64,000 nt of DNA. It comes from Acinetobacter kookii. GTDB taxonomy: Bacteria > Pseudomonadota > Gammaproteobacteria > Pseudomonadales > Moraxellaceae. The stretch spans positions 895,113-959,112 of the forward strand of contig NZ_FMYO01000001.1 of assembly GCF_900096895.1 (NCBI RefSeq), read 5' to 3'. The notes beneath the pieces were generated by a model. That model had not been told where the DNA came from. It saw only the letters and a program-made list of their open reading frames with translations, and made no database searches. Every line of letters starts with the position of its first letter. Position 1 is the stretch's first letter. The translations under genes and the position numbers were made by a program. This document shows positions 11,267 through 19,874 of this stretch, piece after piece.

Positions 11267-12025
11267 ATGGATTTAGAGACCCGACAGCTGCAAAAAATCC
11301 TGGATGATGCCCATCAGCTTCCTGAAGTTTTGCTACTCAAACCCATCACCACATCGACCAATGACGATGTACGTGAAATTGCACTAAAAGGCGTACAGAG
11401 TGTTCTGGTTTGCAGTACCCGGCAAACTCAAGGTCGTGGACAGCGCCAACGACAGTGGGTATCCCCTAAAGGCAACATCTATTTAAGCACATTGCTGAAT
11501 ACGCGAACAGCCATTGATGGCCGGCTTGCGCTTGAAATTGCACTGAATATTTTACAAATGCCGAGTTTGCAAAATTTAGATTTGCAAGTGAAATGGCCAA
11601 ACGACCTGTATAGTTGCCAAGGTAAATGGGGCGGCATTCTGGTTGAACCGATTTCCCCGCATCAGGTCATTGTCGGTGTCGGGATTAATCTTGAGCCTGT
11701 TCCCAAAGCACAGATTGACCAGCATGCGACCTCACTGCGTGAATTAGGATTACAGGATATTTCACGTATTCAACTGATTGCAGAACTGTTTATGGCCATC
11801 CAGCAAGCCAGCGCATGGTTTGATCATGACTGCTATAACCTCGCTGCACGCTTTAATCATTATGCGGCTTTTAAAGATCAGGCCGTTGAATTTGAGCATC
11901 TTTCGGGAGTATGTTCAGGGATCTTCCTGGGCATTCAGGATGATGGTTCGGTCACTATTGAAACCTCTGACGGTTTAAAACAGTTTTATCAAGGGCGTTT
12001 ACGCCGCCTGGAGACCTCTCTTTAG
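11267..12025 (+). CDS. birA: Biotin--[acetyl-CoA-carboxylase] ligase (group I BirA)
   Basis: Biotin protein ligase activates biotin with ATP and attaches it to the BCCP subunit of acetyl-CoA carboxylase. The 252 residues cover only the catalytic and C-terminal domains: TSTND near 30, the biotinyl-AMP loop GRGQR (56-60), KWPND (109-113) and KWGGIL (120-125). There is no N-terminal winged helix, so unlike the E. coli protein it cannot act as the biotin-operon repressor. coaX follows after 9 bp, so the two cofactor genes are probably cotranscribed. Confidence 0.93.
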   Translation: MDLETRQLQKILDDAHQLPEVLLLKPITTSTNDDVREIALKGVQSVLVCSTRQTQGRGQRQRQWVSPKGNIYLSTLLNTRTAIDGRLALEIALNILQMPSLQNLDLQVKWPNDLYSCQGKWGGILVEPISPHQVIVGVGINLEPVPKAQIDQHATSLRELGLQDISRIQLIAELFMAIQQASAWFDHDCYNLAARFNHYAAFKDQAVEFEHLSGVCSGIFLGIQDDGSVTIETSDGLKQFYQGRLRRLETSL

Positions 12026-12034
12026 AGAAATGCA

Positions 12035-12772
12035 ATGAAGAATTTATGGCTGGATATCGGCAATACCCGACTCAAATACTGGATTACTGAAAATGACCAG
12101 ATTATTGAACATGCGGCAGAATTGCATCTGCAATCTCCTGCCGAACTGCTATTGGGCTTAATCCTGCATTTTAAAAATCTGGATTTACAGCAAGTCGGGG
12201 TATCTTCCGTTCAGGACAAAAAAAATAATGAACGCATCCAGAAAATTCTCAAGTTTTTAAATGTGCCTGTCACTTTTGCCAAAGTGCATGCCGAATATGC
12301 CGGCCTGCGCTGTGCTTATGAAGATACCAGCAAGTTCGGGATAGACCGCTGGCTGCAAATGCTGGCTGTGGTAAATAATCCAGCGCAAAAATACTGTGTG
12401 ATCAGTTGTGGAACTGCGCTGACCATTGACCTGACCGATGGCCTGCAACACTTGGGCGGTTATATCCTGCCCAATCTGTATTTACAGCGTGACTCCCTGA
12501 TTCAAAATACCAAAGGCATCAAGATTCCCGACGCAACATTTGATGAGCTTAGCCCGGGTCGCAATACCATCGATGCCGTTCATCACGGCATTCTGCTCAG
12601 TCTGGTCAGCACCATTGAAAAGGTCCTGCAAAAATACCCCAGCCAACTAATTTTAACCGGGGGCGATGCTTCGCTATTTGCCAAATATCTTGCCCAGTAT
12701 CAGCCTGTTATCGAGCCGGATCTGCTGCTGAAAGGCCTGCAAAATTATATCTATTCCTTGGCCGAGGCCTGA
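12035..12772 (+). CDS. coaX: Type III pantothenate kinase CoaX
   Basis: Phosphorylates pantothenate in the first step of coenzyme A synthesis. The 245 residues carry the ASKHA-fold phosphate-binding motif [10 protein letters not shown] (7-16), GIDRW (102-106) and CGTALTIDL (125-133). Type III kinases are insensitive to CoA feedback and typically need a monovalent cation. It follows birA by 9 bp. Its last 22 bp overlap the 3' end of the convergent hydrolase gene, so the two messages are antisense to each other there. Confidence 0.95.
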   Translation: MKNLWLDIGNTRLKYWITENDQIIEHAAELHLQSPAELLLGLILHFKNLDLQQVGVSSVQDKKNNERIQKILKFLNVPVTFAKVHAEYAGLRCAYEDTSKFGIDRWLQMLAVVNNPAQKYCVISCGTALTIDLTDGLQHLGGYILPNLYLQRDSLIQNTKGIKIPDATFDELSPGRNTIDAVHHGILLSLVSTIEKVLQKYPSQLILTGGDASLFAKYLAQYQPVIEPDLLLKGLQNYIYSLAEA

Positions 12773-13338
12773 TTTTCAGAAATAAGATAAGGCTGTATGA
12801 CCCGCCAGACTTCGGGCAGTTCGGTACAGCCTTCTGAATCGATAAAATGCCCCTGATGCTTGGCTGCAATCAGTTCGGCATGCAGGCTTTCCGCCTGTTG
12901 AATACTGCATTTGGGCGGTACATGCTCATCCCCTTGCGAATAAATCACCACGCGATGCTCAATCTGGCGTTTTAGCAATTCAAAATCAATCCGCGCAGCA
13001 TCAATAAACGGGTTCACTTCATTCAGACGTCCCAGACGCCCATTAAAACCGGCAATCAAAACCAGCTGTTGAATGCGCTGATGAATTAAATGTTTGGATA
13101 AATAATGCATTGCCGCAATAGTCCCCAAGCTATGCGCAATCACAATACTGTTTTCATCCAGACGACCCACCTGCTGTTCTATCTGCGATTCCCAGACTGA
13201 CAGTCGGGGATGTATTGATGGGTCCAGACGCAAAATGTTCACACTAAAATGCCGTTCAGCAGCAAGCCGTTGCAGCCAGGGATACCAGTTTTCTTCCGGG
13301 CTGGCGGTATAGCCATGTATGACAATCACTTGAGCCAT
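12751..13338 (-). CDS. RBBP9/YdeN-family alpha/beta hydrolase (paralogue 1, serine nucleophile intact)
   Basis: A small cytoplasmic alpha/beta hydrolase, 195 residues from the ATG at 13338. The fold markers are [16 protein letters not shown] near the N terminus, the nucleophile elbow AHSLG with Ser70, an acid in [10 protein letters not shown] and the catalytic His in HQGHF. RBBP9/YdeN proteins are serine hydrolases of uncertain natural substrate. A longer form beginning at 13377 adds 13 residues ahead of the first beta strand and is unlikely. It lies next to a second copy (13480-14076) that has lost the serine, so the pair is a tandem duplication. Confidence 0.85.
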   Translation of the reverse strand: MAQVIVIHGYTASPEENWYPWLQRLAAERHFSVNILRLDPSIHPRLSVWESQIEQQVGRLDENSIVIAHSLGTIAAMHYLSKHLIHQRIQQLVLIAGFNGRLGRLNEVNPFIDAARIDFELLKRQIEHRVVIYSQGDEHVPPKCSIQQAESLHAELIAAKHQGHFIDSEGCTELPEVWRVIQPYLISENQASAKE

Positions 13339-13479
13339 TGTTGGGGTTCCATTGCAGCAAGTGGCTCTAGTGTGCAATAGGCTCAGCCGGAATGAAGTGA
13401 TTCATTTGTTGGTGTTTTTATAAAAAATGCATCACTGAAAATATTTATTCGGCAATTTAAGCCATTACTTGCTAACAGA

Positions 13480-14076
13480 TTACAAGAGACTCTGGCTAGA
13501 TGAATGATGCAGCAAAGGTTTCAGCACATCCCAGACCTGGTTAAATTCATCAAAACCATCGCTGCGCATAAAATGCCCGGCATGGTTTACCTCCTGCATC
13601 TGGGCATTAATGTAATGCCCGAGTAATACGGCTTTGGGTGGTGACACATAAGGGTCATTGCAGGAAAACAGTAAAAAGCGGGTTGCAATCTGTTTCTGCA
13701 AAATGGCCATGTCTAATTTTGCCTGACGGATAAAACCGTCCAGTTCAGGCAATGCGGTGAGTTTATCCTTAAAGCCAGCCACTAAAATCAGCCCTCTAAT
13801 CTGGGTCTGGCTCAGTGCCTGGGTTAAAAAATGCAGACTTGCAAGACAACCTAAACCATGCGCGACAATAATGCTTTCTGGATCTAAACGGGGTATTTGC
13901 AGCTGTATTGCAGCTTGCCAGTTCTGAAAATTGGGCGCACTCGGATCGGGCAAGGTCAGCCGTCTTGCCAGATGTCCTGAATGCTGGATTTGCTGGCTGA
14001 GCCAGGGGAACCAGTGATCATTGGCGGATGATTGATCACCATGAACGATATAAACTTTCTTTTTAAATTGTGACAT
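13480..14076 (-). CDS. RBBP9/YdeN-like hydrolase paralogue lacking the nucleophile serine
   Basis: A 198-residue relative of the neighbouring gene, with the same start (VYIVHGDQSSANDHWFPWL), acid loop (SCNDPYVSPP) and His loop (NHAGHF). At the nucleophile elbow it reads AHGLGC, so Gly74 stands where the active serine should be; the codon is GGT, one transition away from AGT. It is otherwise intact and under no visible decay. It may be catalytically dead, use another residue or serve as a binding protein. It is read in the same direction as paralogue 1, with a 141-bp gap. Confidence 0.8.
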   Translation of the reverse strand: MSQFKKKVYIVHGDQSSANDHWFPWLSQQIQHSGHLARRLTLPDPSAPNFQNWQAAIQLQIPRLDPESIIVAHGLGCLASLHFLTQALSQTQIRGLILVAGFKDKLTALPELDGFIRQAKLDMAILQKQIATRFLLFSCNDPYVSPPKAVLLGHYINAQMQEVNHAGHFMRSDGFDEFNQVWDVLKPLLHHSSSQSLL

Positions 14077-14153
14077 AGGATTTCTTCTTATTTAAAAGTG
14101 TTTATCAGGTCATCTTTTTGGAATTATTTTATTATGATATGCCGCTTAGAATC

Positions 14154-14195
14154 AAAAAATCCAGCCTGTTTGTCACAAAAGTGGCTGGATTTTTT
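14154..14195. terminator. Bidirectional hairpin terminator
   Basis: AAAAAATCCAGCC pairs with GGCTGGATTTTTT around a short loop, so either strand gives a stem followed by U residues. It lies between ffh and the hydrolase pair, as a second stop after the ffh terminator. Confidence 0.7.
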
Positions 14196-14227
14196 CAAAG
14201 TGTTTCTAGCATAGAAAAAAGGCAATA

Positions 14228-14252
14228 AAAAAGGCGCATTACGCGCCTTTTT
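14228..14252 (-). terminator. ffh terminator
   Basis: AAAAAGGCGC - ATTAC - GCGCCTTTTT, a GC-rich stem with a U-run in either direction, about 25 bp after the ffh stop. Confidence 0.85.
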
Positions 14253-14276
14253 CTGATCGAACCTCAAGGCTCCATC

Positions 14277-15680
14277 TTATTTCTGATCTTTATTACCAAA
14301 GAGTGGACCCATACCGCCGCCACCGAACTGTTTTTGCATATTGCCCAATGAACGCATCATTTTTGCCATACCTGATGGATTGGCAAACTTCTTCATCATT
14401 TTCGCCATTTGCGCATGTTGCTTGATCAGTTTATTCACTTCGGCAACATCCATACCGCAGCCGGCAGCAATACGTTTTTTACGGCTCGGGTTCATCAGGT
14501 CCGGGTTACGGCGCTCTTTAATGGTCATCGACTGGATAATCGCTTCCATCTTTTTCACTTGCTTTTCAGGGTTTGCCTGCGCAATTGCGTCTTGAATACC
14601 CGAGTTGCTCATGCCTGGAAGCTTATCCAGGAAGCCCATCATGCCACCCATTTTGTTCATTTGCTCAAATTGCATCAGCATGTCTTCAAAGTTGAAGCTG
14701 CCGCCTTTTTGCAATTTTTTCGCCATTTTTTCGGCTTTTTCTTTGTCGATCTTGCGTTCAACTTCTTCGACCAAAGAAAGCACGTCACCCATGCCGAGGA
14801 TACGCTGTGCGATACGCTCAGGATGGAATGGCTCAAGCGCATCAAGTTTTTCACCCATACCCAGGAACTTGATTGGCTTGCCGGTAATCGCACGTACCGA
14901 AAGTGCTGCACCACCGCGTGCATCACCATCGGTTTTGGTCAGGATCACACCCGTTAAAGGCAAGGCATCATTAAAGGCTTTAGCTGTATTTGCCGCATCC
15001 TGACCGGTCATGGCATCGACCACGAACAGGGTTTCGGTTGGCTTGATGGCAGCGTGGAGCTCTTTAATTTCGTCCATCATTTCATCATCGACGTGCAGAC
15101 GACCTGCGGTATCGACAATCAAGACATCAGCGAACTGAATTTTAGCCTGTTCAATTGCACGGTTGGCAATGGTAATCGGTTTTTCGTCTGCGCTGGATTC
15201 AAAGAAAATCGCGCCTACTTCACCTGCTACCGTTTGTAGCTGCTTGATTGCCGCTGGACGGTAAACGTCGGCAGAAACCATGGCCACTTTTTTCTTTTGA
15301 CGCTCTTGCAGGAAACGCGCAAGTTTTGCCGCCGTGGTGGTTTTACCCGCACCTTGCAAACCTGCAAGCAGGACAACTACAGGGGGTTTGGCTGCAAGAT
15401 CAAGGCTTTGATTGGCCTCGCCCATCATTTTGGTCAGTTCGTCATGTACAATTTTGACGAACGCCTGGCCCGGTGATAACTGAGTCATCACTTCTTGGCC
15501 CAATGCCTCTTCCTTAACTTTCGCGATGAACTCACGAGTTACAGGTAACGCCACATCGGCTTCAAGAAGTGCCATACGCACTTCACGTAACGTATCTTTA
15601 ATATTGTCTTCGGTTAGCTGCCCTGAGCCAGTAACATTTCTTAAACTCTGCGTGAGTCGTTCTGTTAAGGTATCAAACAT
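14277..15680 (-). CDS. ffh: Signal recognition particle protein Ffh
   Basis: The SRP54 GTPase that, with 4.5S RNA, delivers nascent membrane proteins to FtsY. The 467 residues comprise the helical N domain (1-95), the G domain with GLQGAGKTTT (107-116), DTAGRL and TKTDGDARGG, and a methionine-rich M domain from about residue 300 (FEQMNKMGGMMGF; MAKMMKKFANPSGMAKMMRS) that binds signal peptides and RNA. It is divergent from the YpjD-like gene and followed by two terminators. No ffs RNA gene was recognised nearby. Confidence 0.97.
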   Translation of the reverse strand: MFDTLTERLTQSLRNVTGSGQLTEDNIKDTLREVRMALLEADVALPVTREFIAKVKEEALGQEVMTQLSPGQAFVKIVHDELTKMMGEANQSLDLAAKPPVVVLLAGLQGAGKTTTAAKLARFLQERQKKKVAMVSADVYRPAAIKQLQTVAGEVGAIFFESSADEKPITIANRAIEQAKIQFADVLIVDTAGRLHVDDEMMDEIKELHAAIKPTETLFVVDAMTGQDAANTAKAFNDALPLTGVILTKTDGDARGGAALSVRAITGKPIKFLGMGEKLDALEPFHPERIAQRILGMGDVLSLVEEVERKIDKEKAEKMAKKLQKGGSFNFEDMLMQFEQMNKMGGMMGFLDKLPGMSNSGIQDAIAQANPEKQVKKMEAIIQSMTIKERRNPDLMNPSRKKRIAAGCGMDVAEVNKLIKQHAQMAKMMKKFANPSGMAKMMRSLGNMQKQFGGGGMGPLFGNKDQK

Positions 15681-15818
15681 TGCAAATTCCGCTTAAAATA
15701 GCCGTGAGCAAAAAATTGTTTCTTAAAATAGAAAATTTATGCATAGAATGCTATAGGATACTGTAGTTCGCATCGAATTTATATAAATGAATATTCATCA
15801 TCCTGAAAAAGGTTTGAC

Positions 15819-16625
15819 ATGATTAGCCTGCCCCTGGTTTACACGATCTTAGCATTAGTCGCTTATACCTCATCCTTCTGGTATCTGTTTATTCACTTAA
15901 TGTCAAAACGTGATCCAAACCATTGGTTTTTAGGGCTTGTTCTCGGTTTAGGGTTGTTGTTGCATGGCGGTGTTCTGTGTAGCGATATGCTGACCCCTTC
16001 CGGCATTAACTATGATGTTTTTGTGTTAATGTCATTTACCTCCGGTCTGATGCTGCTGCTCAGCCTGCTGTTCAGTACCTTCCGTCCTATTCTGGCGCTG
16101 AATTTACTCGGCATTCCGGTTGCTGCAACCGGCCTGATTTTAGGTTTTGCCTTAAGCAAATCCAATCAGGTGATTGAGCAGCATTCCTTAGGTTTAGACA
16201 TTCATATTATTTTGTCTTTATCGGCCTATGCGGTTCTGCTGATGGCGACCATTCAGGCCGTGATTTTGTGGTTTCAGAACCGTGAATTAAAGAATAAAAC
16301 CAAAAGACTCTGGGTCAATTTATTGCCGTCGTTTCAGGCCATGGAATCATTGCTGTTTGATTTAATCATTACCGGTTTTACCTTGCTGACTTTAGCGCTT
16401 GGTTTTGGTTTCTTTACCATTGAAGACTTCTTTGCCCAGCATTTGGCGCATAAAACGGCGTTTAGTATTATTTCCTGGTTTGTTTATGGCTTCCTGTTAA
16501 TTGGCCATTACCAGTTTGGCTGGCGCGGTCAGAAAGCCATTCGCTTTACCCTCATTGGTTTTATGCTATTGGCGATTGGTTTTATTGGTTCCAAGTTTGT
16601 GCTGGAAATGATTTTGGGACGTTAA
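15819..16625 (+). CDS. ypjD: YpjD-like inner-membrane protein (cytochrome c assembly/CcsA-related family)
   Basis: A 268-residue hydrophobic protein with about eight transmembrane segments, belonging to the cytochrome-c-assembly (CcsA/HemX-like) superfamily. The placement divergent from ffh is the same as in many gammaproteobacteria, where the gene is called ypjD or corB-associated. It lacks the tryptophan-rich haem-handling motif of true CcmC/CcmF/CcsA proteins, so a direct role in cytochrome c maturation is doubtful. A conserved His in SLGLDIHIILSLSAYAVLL and another in LLIGHYQFGWRGQKA could be haem ligands; that is inference. Confidence 0.8.
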   Translation: MISLPLVYTILALVAYTSSFWYLFIHLMSKRDPNHWFLGLVLGLGLLLHGGVLCSDMLTPSGINYDVFVLMSFTSGLMLLLSLLFSTFRPILALNLLGIPVAATGLILGFALSKSNQVIEQHSLGLDIHIILSLSAYAVLLMATIQAVILWFQNRELKNKTKRLWVNLLPSFQAMESLLFDLIITGFTLLTLALGFGFFTIEDFFAQHLAHKTAFSIISWFVYGFLLIGHYQFGWRGQKAIRFTLIGFMLLAIGFIGSKFVLEMILGR

Positions 16626-16669
16626 GAAGATAAGTAAAAGCCCCCTGAGCTGGCAGCTAGATAACGGCA

Positions 16670-16816
16670 ATGCTAAAGCAATGTCTGCTGTTGAAAAAGA
16701 ATACTCAAAAAATTACCGTGAATGACAAAGGGGTTGAAGGCAATTTGCAATATGAATCCAATCTCATTCAACCGATCGTCAATGGTGATAAAGAAGATCA
16801 ATATTGCTGTTTATAA
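16670..16816 (+). pseudogene. Possible 48-codon gene remnant
   Basis: A short frame from ATG 16670 to TAA 16816 encodes a peptide whose second half (VEGNLQYESNLIQPIVNGDK) looks like a piece of a real protein. It faintly recalls the C-terminal beta domain of PBP5-type D-Ala-D-Ala carboxypeptidases, where a strand, a Leu-x-x-Pro-(I/L) stretch and a Gly-(Q/D) turn occur in that order. It has no Shine-Dalgarno. It fills the gap between the YpjD-like gene and paaY. The match is weak and not established. Confidence 0.3.
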
Positions 16817-16867
16817 TTCTGATACAGACCTGGCTTATGCTTGAATCTGCTTAAGCCAAGTATTGGA

Positions 16868-17467
16868 TTAACTATTCTGTTTAATTTGATATTCTGCATC
16901 AAACACCTGATAAGTCAGCCGCTCTGCTGAATCTTCTGATAATGGTTCAACTTCATGCAGAGACCTAAGGCAACGCTGGGTCAGCTGAATATATTGCTCG
17001 GTGCCTTGGCTTTTCCAGACAATTTCTTTGGCGTCCAGAGGACGCATGACCTTGGCAGGGCTCCCCAGCGCGAGTGAATTTTCAGGAATTTTGGCTTTGG
17101 CTTTAACCGTGCTATTGGCGCCAATAATGGTATTTTCACCAATTTCTGCCTCATCCAGAATTACGCTGTTAATTCCGACCAGCACATTCTTGCGAATAAT
17201 ACAGCCATGCAGGATGGCACCATGTCCGATATGCCCATACTCTTCCACCAAAGTGACACTTTGAGGAAAACCGTGAATCGTGCAGGAGTCCTGCACATTG
17301 GCATTTTTCTGAATCCGGATACCGCCAAAATCGGCTCTTAAGGTGGCAAACGGGCCAATATAAGCCCCCGCTTCAATCACCACATCGCCAATCAGGACCG
17401 CAGTCGGATGCACATAAGCTTGGGGGCTGACCACGGGGATCACACCATCAATGGCATAACAAGGCAT
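16868..17467 (-). CDS. paaY: Phenylacetate degradation thioesterase PaaY (gamma-carbonic-anhydrase fold)
   Basis: A 199-residue left-handed beta-helix (hexapeptide-repeat) protein. Residues 10-150 show the isoleucine-rich repeats, with the metal-ligand histidines in the CTIHGF and GHIGHGAILHG segments. In E. coli and Pseudomonas PaaY is a thioesterase that hydrolyses dead-end CoA esters formed when the paa pathway stalls, such as 2-hydroxycyclohepta-1,4,6-triene-1-formyl-CoA. It is the last gene of the paa cluster, 28 bp after paaX. A second gamma-CA-like protein is encoded at 44624-45154; the longer C-terminal tail and the location make this one PaaY. Confidence 0.92.
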   Translation of the reverse strand: MPCYAIDGVIPVVSPQAYVHPTAVLIGDVVIEAGAYIGPFATLRADFGGIRIQKNANVQDSCTIHGFPQSVTLVEEYGHIGHGAILHGCIIRKNVLVGINSVILDEAEIGENTIIGANSTVKAKAKIPENSLALGSPAKVMRPLDAKEIVWKSQGTEQYIQLTQRCLRSLHEVEPLSEDSAERLTYQVFDAEYQIKQNS

Positions 17468-17495
17468 AATTTTATTCCTTTAAAATCGAATTGAA

Positions 17496-18437
17496 TTAAT
17501 AGCTGCTTTCTTCCTGACGCAAACCACCAAAACGTTTATAGAACTGTGGATGTACCGGGGGCATCGAACCTTCTGAAGTACGCGCAAACTCCATAAAGAA
17601 TTCTTCACCGGCAGCCACGACAGTCTGATATAGATTAGTACTTAAATTACGCGCATTGATCGATAGCCAGTTGGATGGCAATAATTCAAATGGCAGATTC
17701 GGATCTTTTAATAAAATACGGCGATATTGATGAATCAATAAAATCCGTAGCTGAAAAGCCTGCATCGGATTCAGATCATCTTCATTTTCGACCAGATGAA
17801 AAAATTCTCTAAATACAGTAATGAATTTTTCATAGCGTTGATGCAGCTCCTGAACCGGCCAGTTGGTTTCCACCATCCGTTTTATGGTTGGATAAGACTC
17901 TTGCCACAGCAGTAGCGCTTCTGCCTTAAACACCACCACCTGATCTGTCATTTTTAAATTCAACAGCAGGTTTTGCAGCTTCTGGTGATCACAGCCCGGA
18001 TACGCCATGACATTCGTAGCAATATTGGCAAAGCCGAGCCATTCCAGTTCTTTTTTCAATACCAGCTTATTTTCCAGTTCAACCGAACTGAGCAGTACCA
18101 GATCCCATTTTTGATCCCATTCCTGATGGCTAAAACTGTAAATCTTTTGATCCGCCATAATAAAACGCTGACGACTGCTTTCAGTCACCCGGTAGTAACT
18201 GGTACGGCCAATTTTTTCCGACACCAGCCAGCCGTTTTGTACCAGGCGGAAGACCGCTGTACGCACCGATCTTTCATTAAAACCAAACACATCCATCAAC
18301 TGAATCAAACTGGCCAGACTGATAATGCCACCGTGGTGAAAAATACAATCCCCAAAAATGGTCATAATCAATGAAGTACCACTGAGTGCTTCATTGTCAA
18401 TAAAGTCATCGATGATTTGTTTTAATTTCGAATTCAT
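17496..18437 (-). CDS. paaX: Phenylacetate operon repressor PaaX
   Basis: The transcriptional repressor of paa genes, released from DNA by phenylacetyl-CoA. The 313 residues match the family: an N-terminal winged helix (about 15-95, SLIMTIFGDCIFHHGG and ERSVRTAVFRLVQNGWLVSE), then the PaaX central and C-terminal domains. It is encoded between paaK and paaY, separated from paaK by a strong hairpin (18462-18494), so it may be expressed at a lower level than the enzymes or from its own promoter. Candidate operators lie in the paaA/paaZ gap and before the MFS gene. Confidence 0.93.
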   Translation of the reverse strand: MNSKLKQIIDDFIDNEALSGTSLIMTIFGDCIFHHGGIISLASLIQLMDVFGFNERSVRTAVFRLVQNGWLVSEKIGRTSYYRVTESSRQRFIMADQKIYSFSHQEWDQKWDLVLLSSVELENKLVLKKELEWLGFANIATNVMAYPGCDHQKLQNLLLNLKMTDQVVVFKAEALLLWQESYPTIKRMVETNWPVQELHQRYEKFITVFREFFHLVENEDDLNPMQAFQLRILLIHQYRRILLKDPNLPFELLPSNWLSINARNLSTNLYQTVVAAGEEFFMEFARTSEGSMPPVHPQFYKRFGGLRQEESSY

Positions 18438-18461
18438 GTCGTTTAACTTTACCTTGTAAAC

Positions 18462-18494
18462 ACTGGATGACAGTGCAGATACCTGTCATCCAGT
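18462..18494. terminator. Hairpin between paaK and paaX
   Basis: ACTGGATGACAG (18462-18473) pairs perfectly with CTGTCATCCAGT (18483-18494) around a 9-nt loop. It begins just beyond the paaK stop. There is no U-run on the minus strand after the stem, so it is more likely an mRNA-stabilising or processing hairpin, or a partial attenuator, than a full terminator. Confidence 0.55.
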
Positions 18495-18499
18495 AGAAG

Positions 18500-19792
18500 T
18501 TATGCAGATTTCCGGATATCAAACACACGCTGTGCCTTACCTTCGGAACGTGGCAGACTGCCTTCTGGCAATACCTCCACACTCACACTAATACCCACCA
18601 TGGTTTTAATCTGGCTCTTCAGCTGATTTGCTAACTGATGCGCCATAATATCGCTACTATCTTTACGCATTTCGGTGCGAATATGCAACGTATCCATATG
18701 TCCATGTTTACAAATATGGATTTGGTAGTTAGGGATCAGTTGATGGATCTGTAAAATCTGCTCTTCAATCTGGGACGGAAACACATTCACGCCACGGATA
18801 ATCATCATGTCATCACTGCGTCCGACAATCTTATCCATACGGCGCATGGTACGCGCTGTACCTGGCAATAAACGGGTTAAGTCACGGGTACGATAACGAA
18901 TCACTGGCATGCCTTCTTTGGTAATGGTGGTGAAGACCAGTTCGCCCAATTCACCATCTGGCAGTACTTCACCGGTTTCAGGGTGAATGATTTCCGGATA
19001 GAAATGATCTTCCCAAATGGTTGGACCATCTTTGGATTCCAGACACTCCATGGCTACACCCGGCCCCATCACTTCGGACAGGCCATAAATATCCAGGGCA
19101 TCAATACCAAGACGCTCTTCAATTTCCTTGCGCATCTCATTGGTCCATGGCTCTGCACCAAATATGCCGGTTTTAATCGAACAGTCTTTGGCTGTGCCGA
19201 ATTTTTTCTCCAGTGCCTCAATAATATTCAGGCAATACGATGGCGTCACCATCAGTGCTGTCGGCTTAAAATCATGAATCAATTGGGCCTGACGTTCCGT
19301 TTGGCCACCCGACATCGGGATCACGGTTGCACCCAGGCGTTCCACGCCATAGTGTGCACCCAGACCACCGGTAAACAGACCATAACCATAAGAAACCTGA
19401 ATGGTATCCTTACTGCTCAAACCGGCCGCACGCAGGGAACGTGCCACCACATCCGACCAGGTATTAATATCATTCTGGGTATAACCCACGACCGTTGGCT
19501 GACCTGTGGTTCCAGAGGAGGCATGTACACGTACAATCTGCTCCTGCGGTACGGCAAACATGCCGAACGGATAGTTATCACGTAAGTCCTGTTTGGTGGT
19601 AAACGGGAATTTGGCCAGGTCTTCTAATGATTTGAAATCATCAGGATGTACGCCAGCTTCATCAAATTTCTTTTTATACACGGCACTGTTTTGATAAGCG
19701 TGCTGGAGTGTCTTTTTCATACGCTGAAGTTGGACACTGCGTAACTCATCTACCGAAACCGTTTCAATCTTTTCCATTGCATTGTTATTCAT
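18500..19792 (-). CDS. paaK: Phenylacetate--CoA ligase PaaK
   Basis: Activates phenylacetate to phenylacetyl-CoA with ATP, the entry step of the pathway. The 430 residues have the adenylate-forming P-loop ASSGTTGQPT (91-100), YGLSEVMGPG in the middle, and the C-terminal AMP-binding domain with RYRTRDLT and RSDDMMIIRGVNVFPSQIE. Length and motifs match PaaK rather than medium-chain acyl-CoA ligases. It follows paaJ by 82 bp and is the last catabolic enzyme gene before paaX. Confidence 0.96.
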   Translation of the reverse strand: MNNNAMEKIETVSVDELRSVQLQRMKKTLQHAYQNSAVYKKKFDEAGVHPDDFKSLEDLAKFPFTTKQDLRDNYPFGMFAVPQEQIVRVHASSGTTGQPTVVGYTQNDINTWSDVVARSLRAAGLSSKDTIQVSYGYGLFTGGLGAHYGVERLGATVIPMSGGQTERQAQLIHDFKPTALMVTPSYCLNIIEALEKKFGTAKDCSIKTGIFGAEPWTNEMRKEIEERLGIDALDIYGLSEVMGPGVAMECLESKDGPTIWEDHFYPEIIHPETGEVLPDGELGELVFTTITKEGMPVIRYRTRDLTRLLPGTARTMRRMDKIVGRSDDMMIIRGVNVFPSQIEEQILQIHQLIPNYQIHICKHGHMDTLHIRTEMRKDSSDIMAHQLANQLKSQIKTMVGISVSVEVLPEGSLPRSEGKAQRVFDIRKSA

Positions 19793-19874
19793 ATTCTTAC
19801 TCCTGACGCAGTCGTCCTGACCGCGATTTATTGCCTTAATTGAATGACATCCTTCATCTACTTTTCATCGATGT

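Noticed and set aside
14409..14957. 182-codon plus-strand frame opposite ffh
   Set aside because: Shadow of ffh; His/Phe-rich composition reflects the reverse of its Met/Lys codons.
18983..19585. 200-codon plus-strand frame opposite paaK
   Set aside because: Antisense shadow of a well-conserved gene; no homology features.
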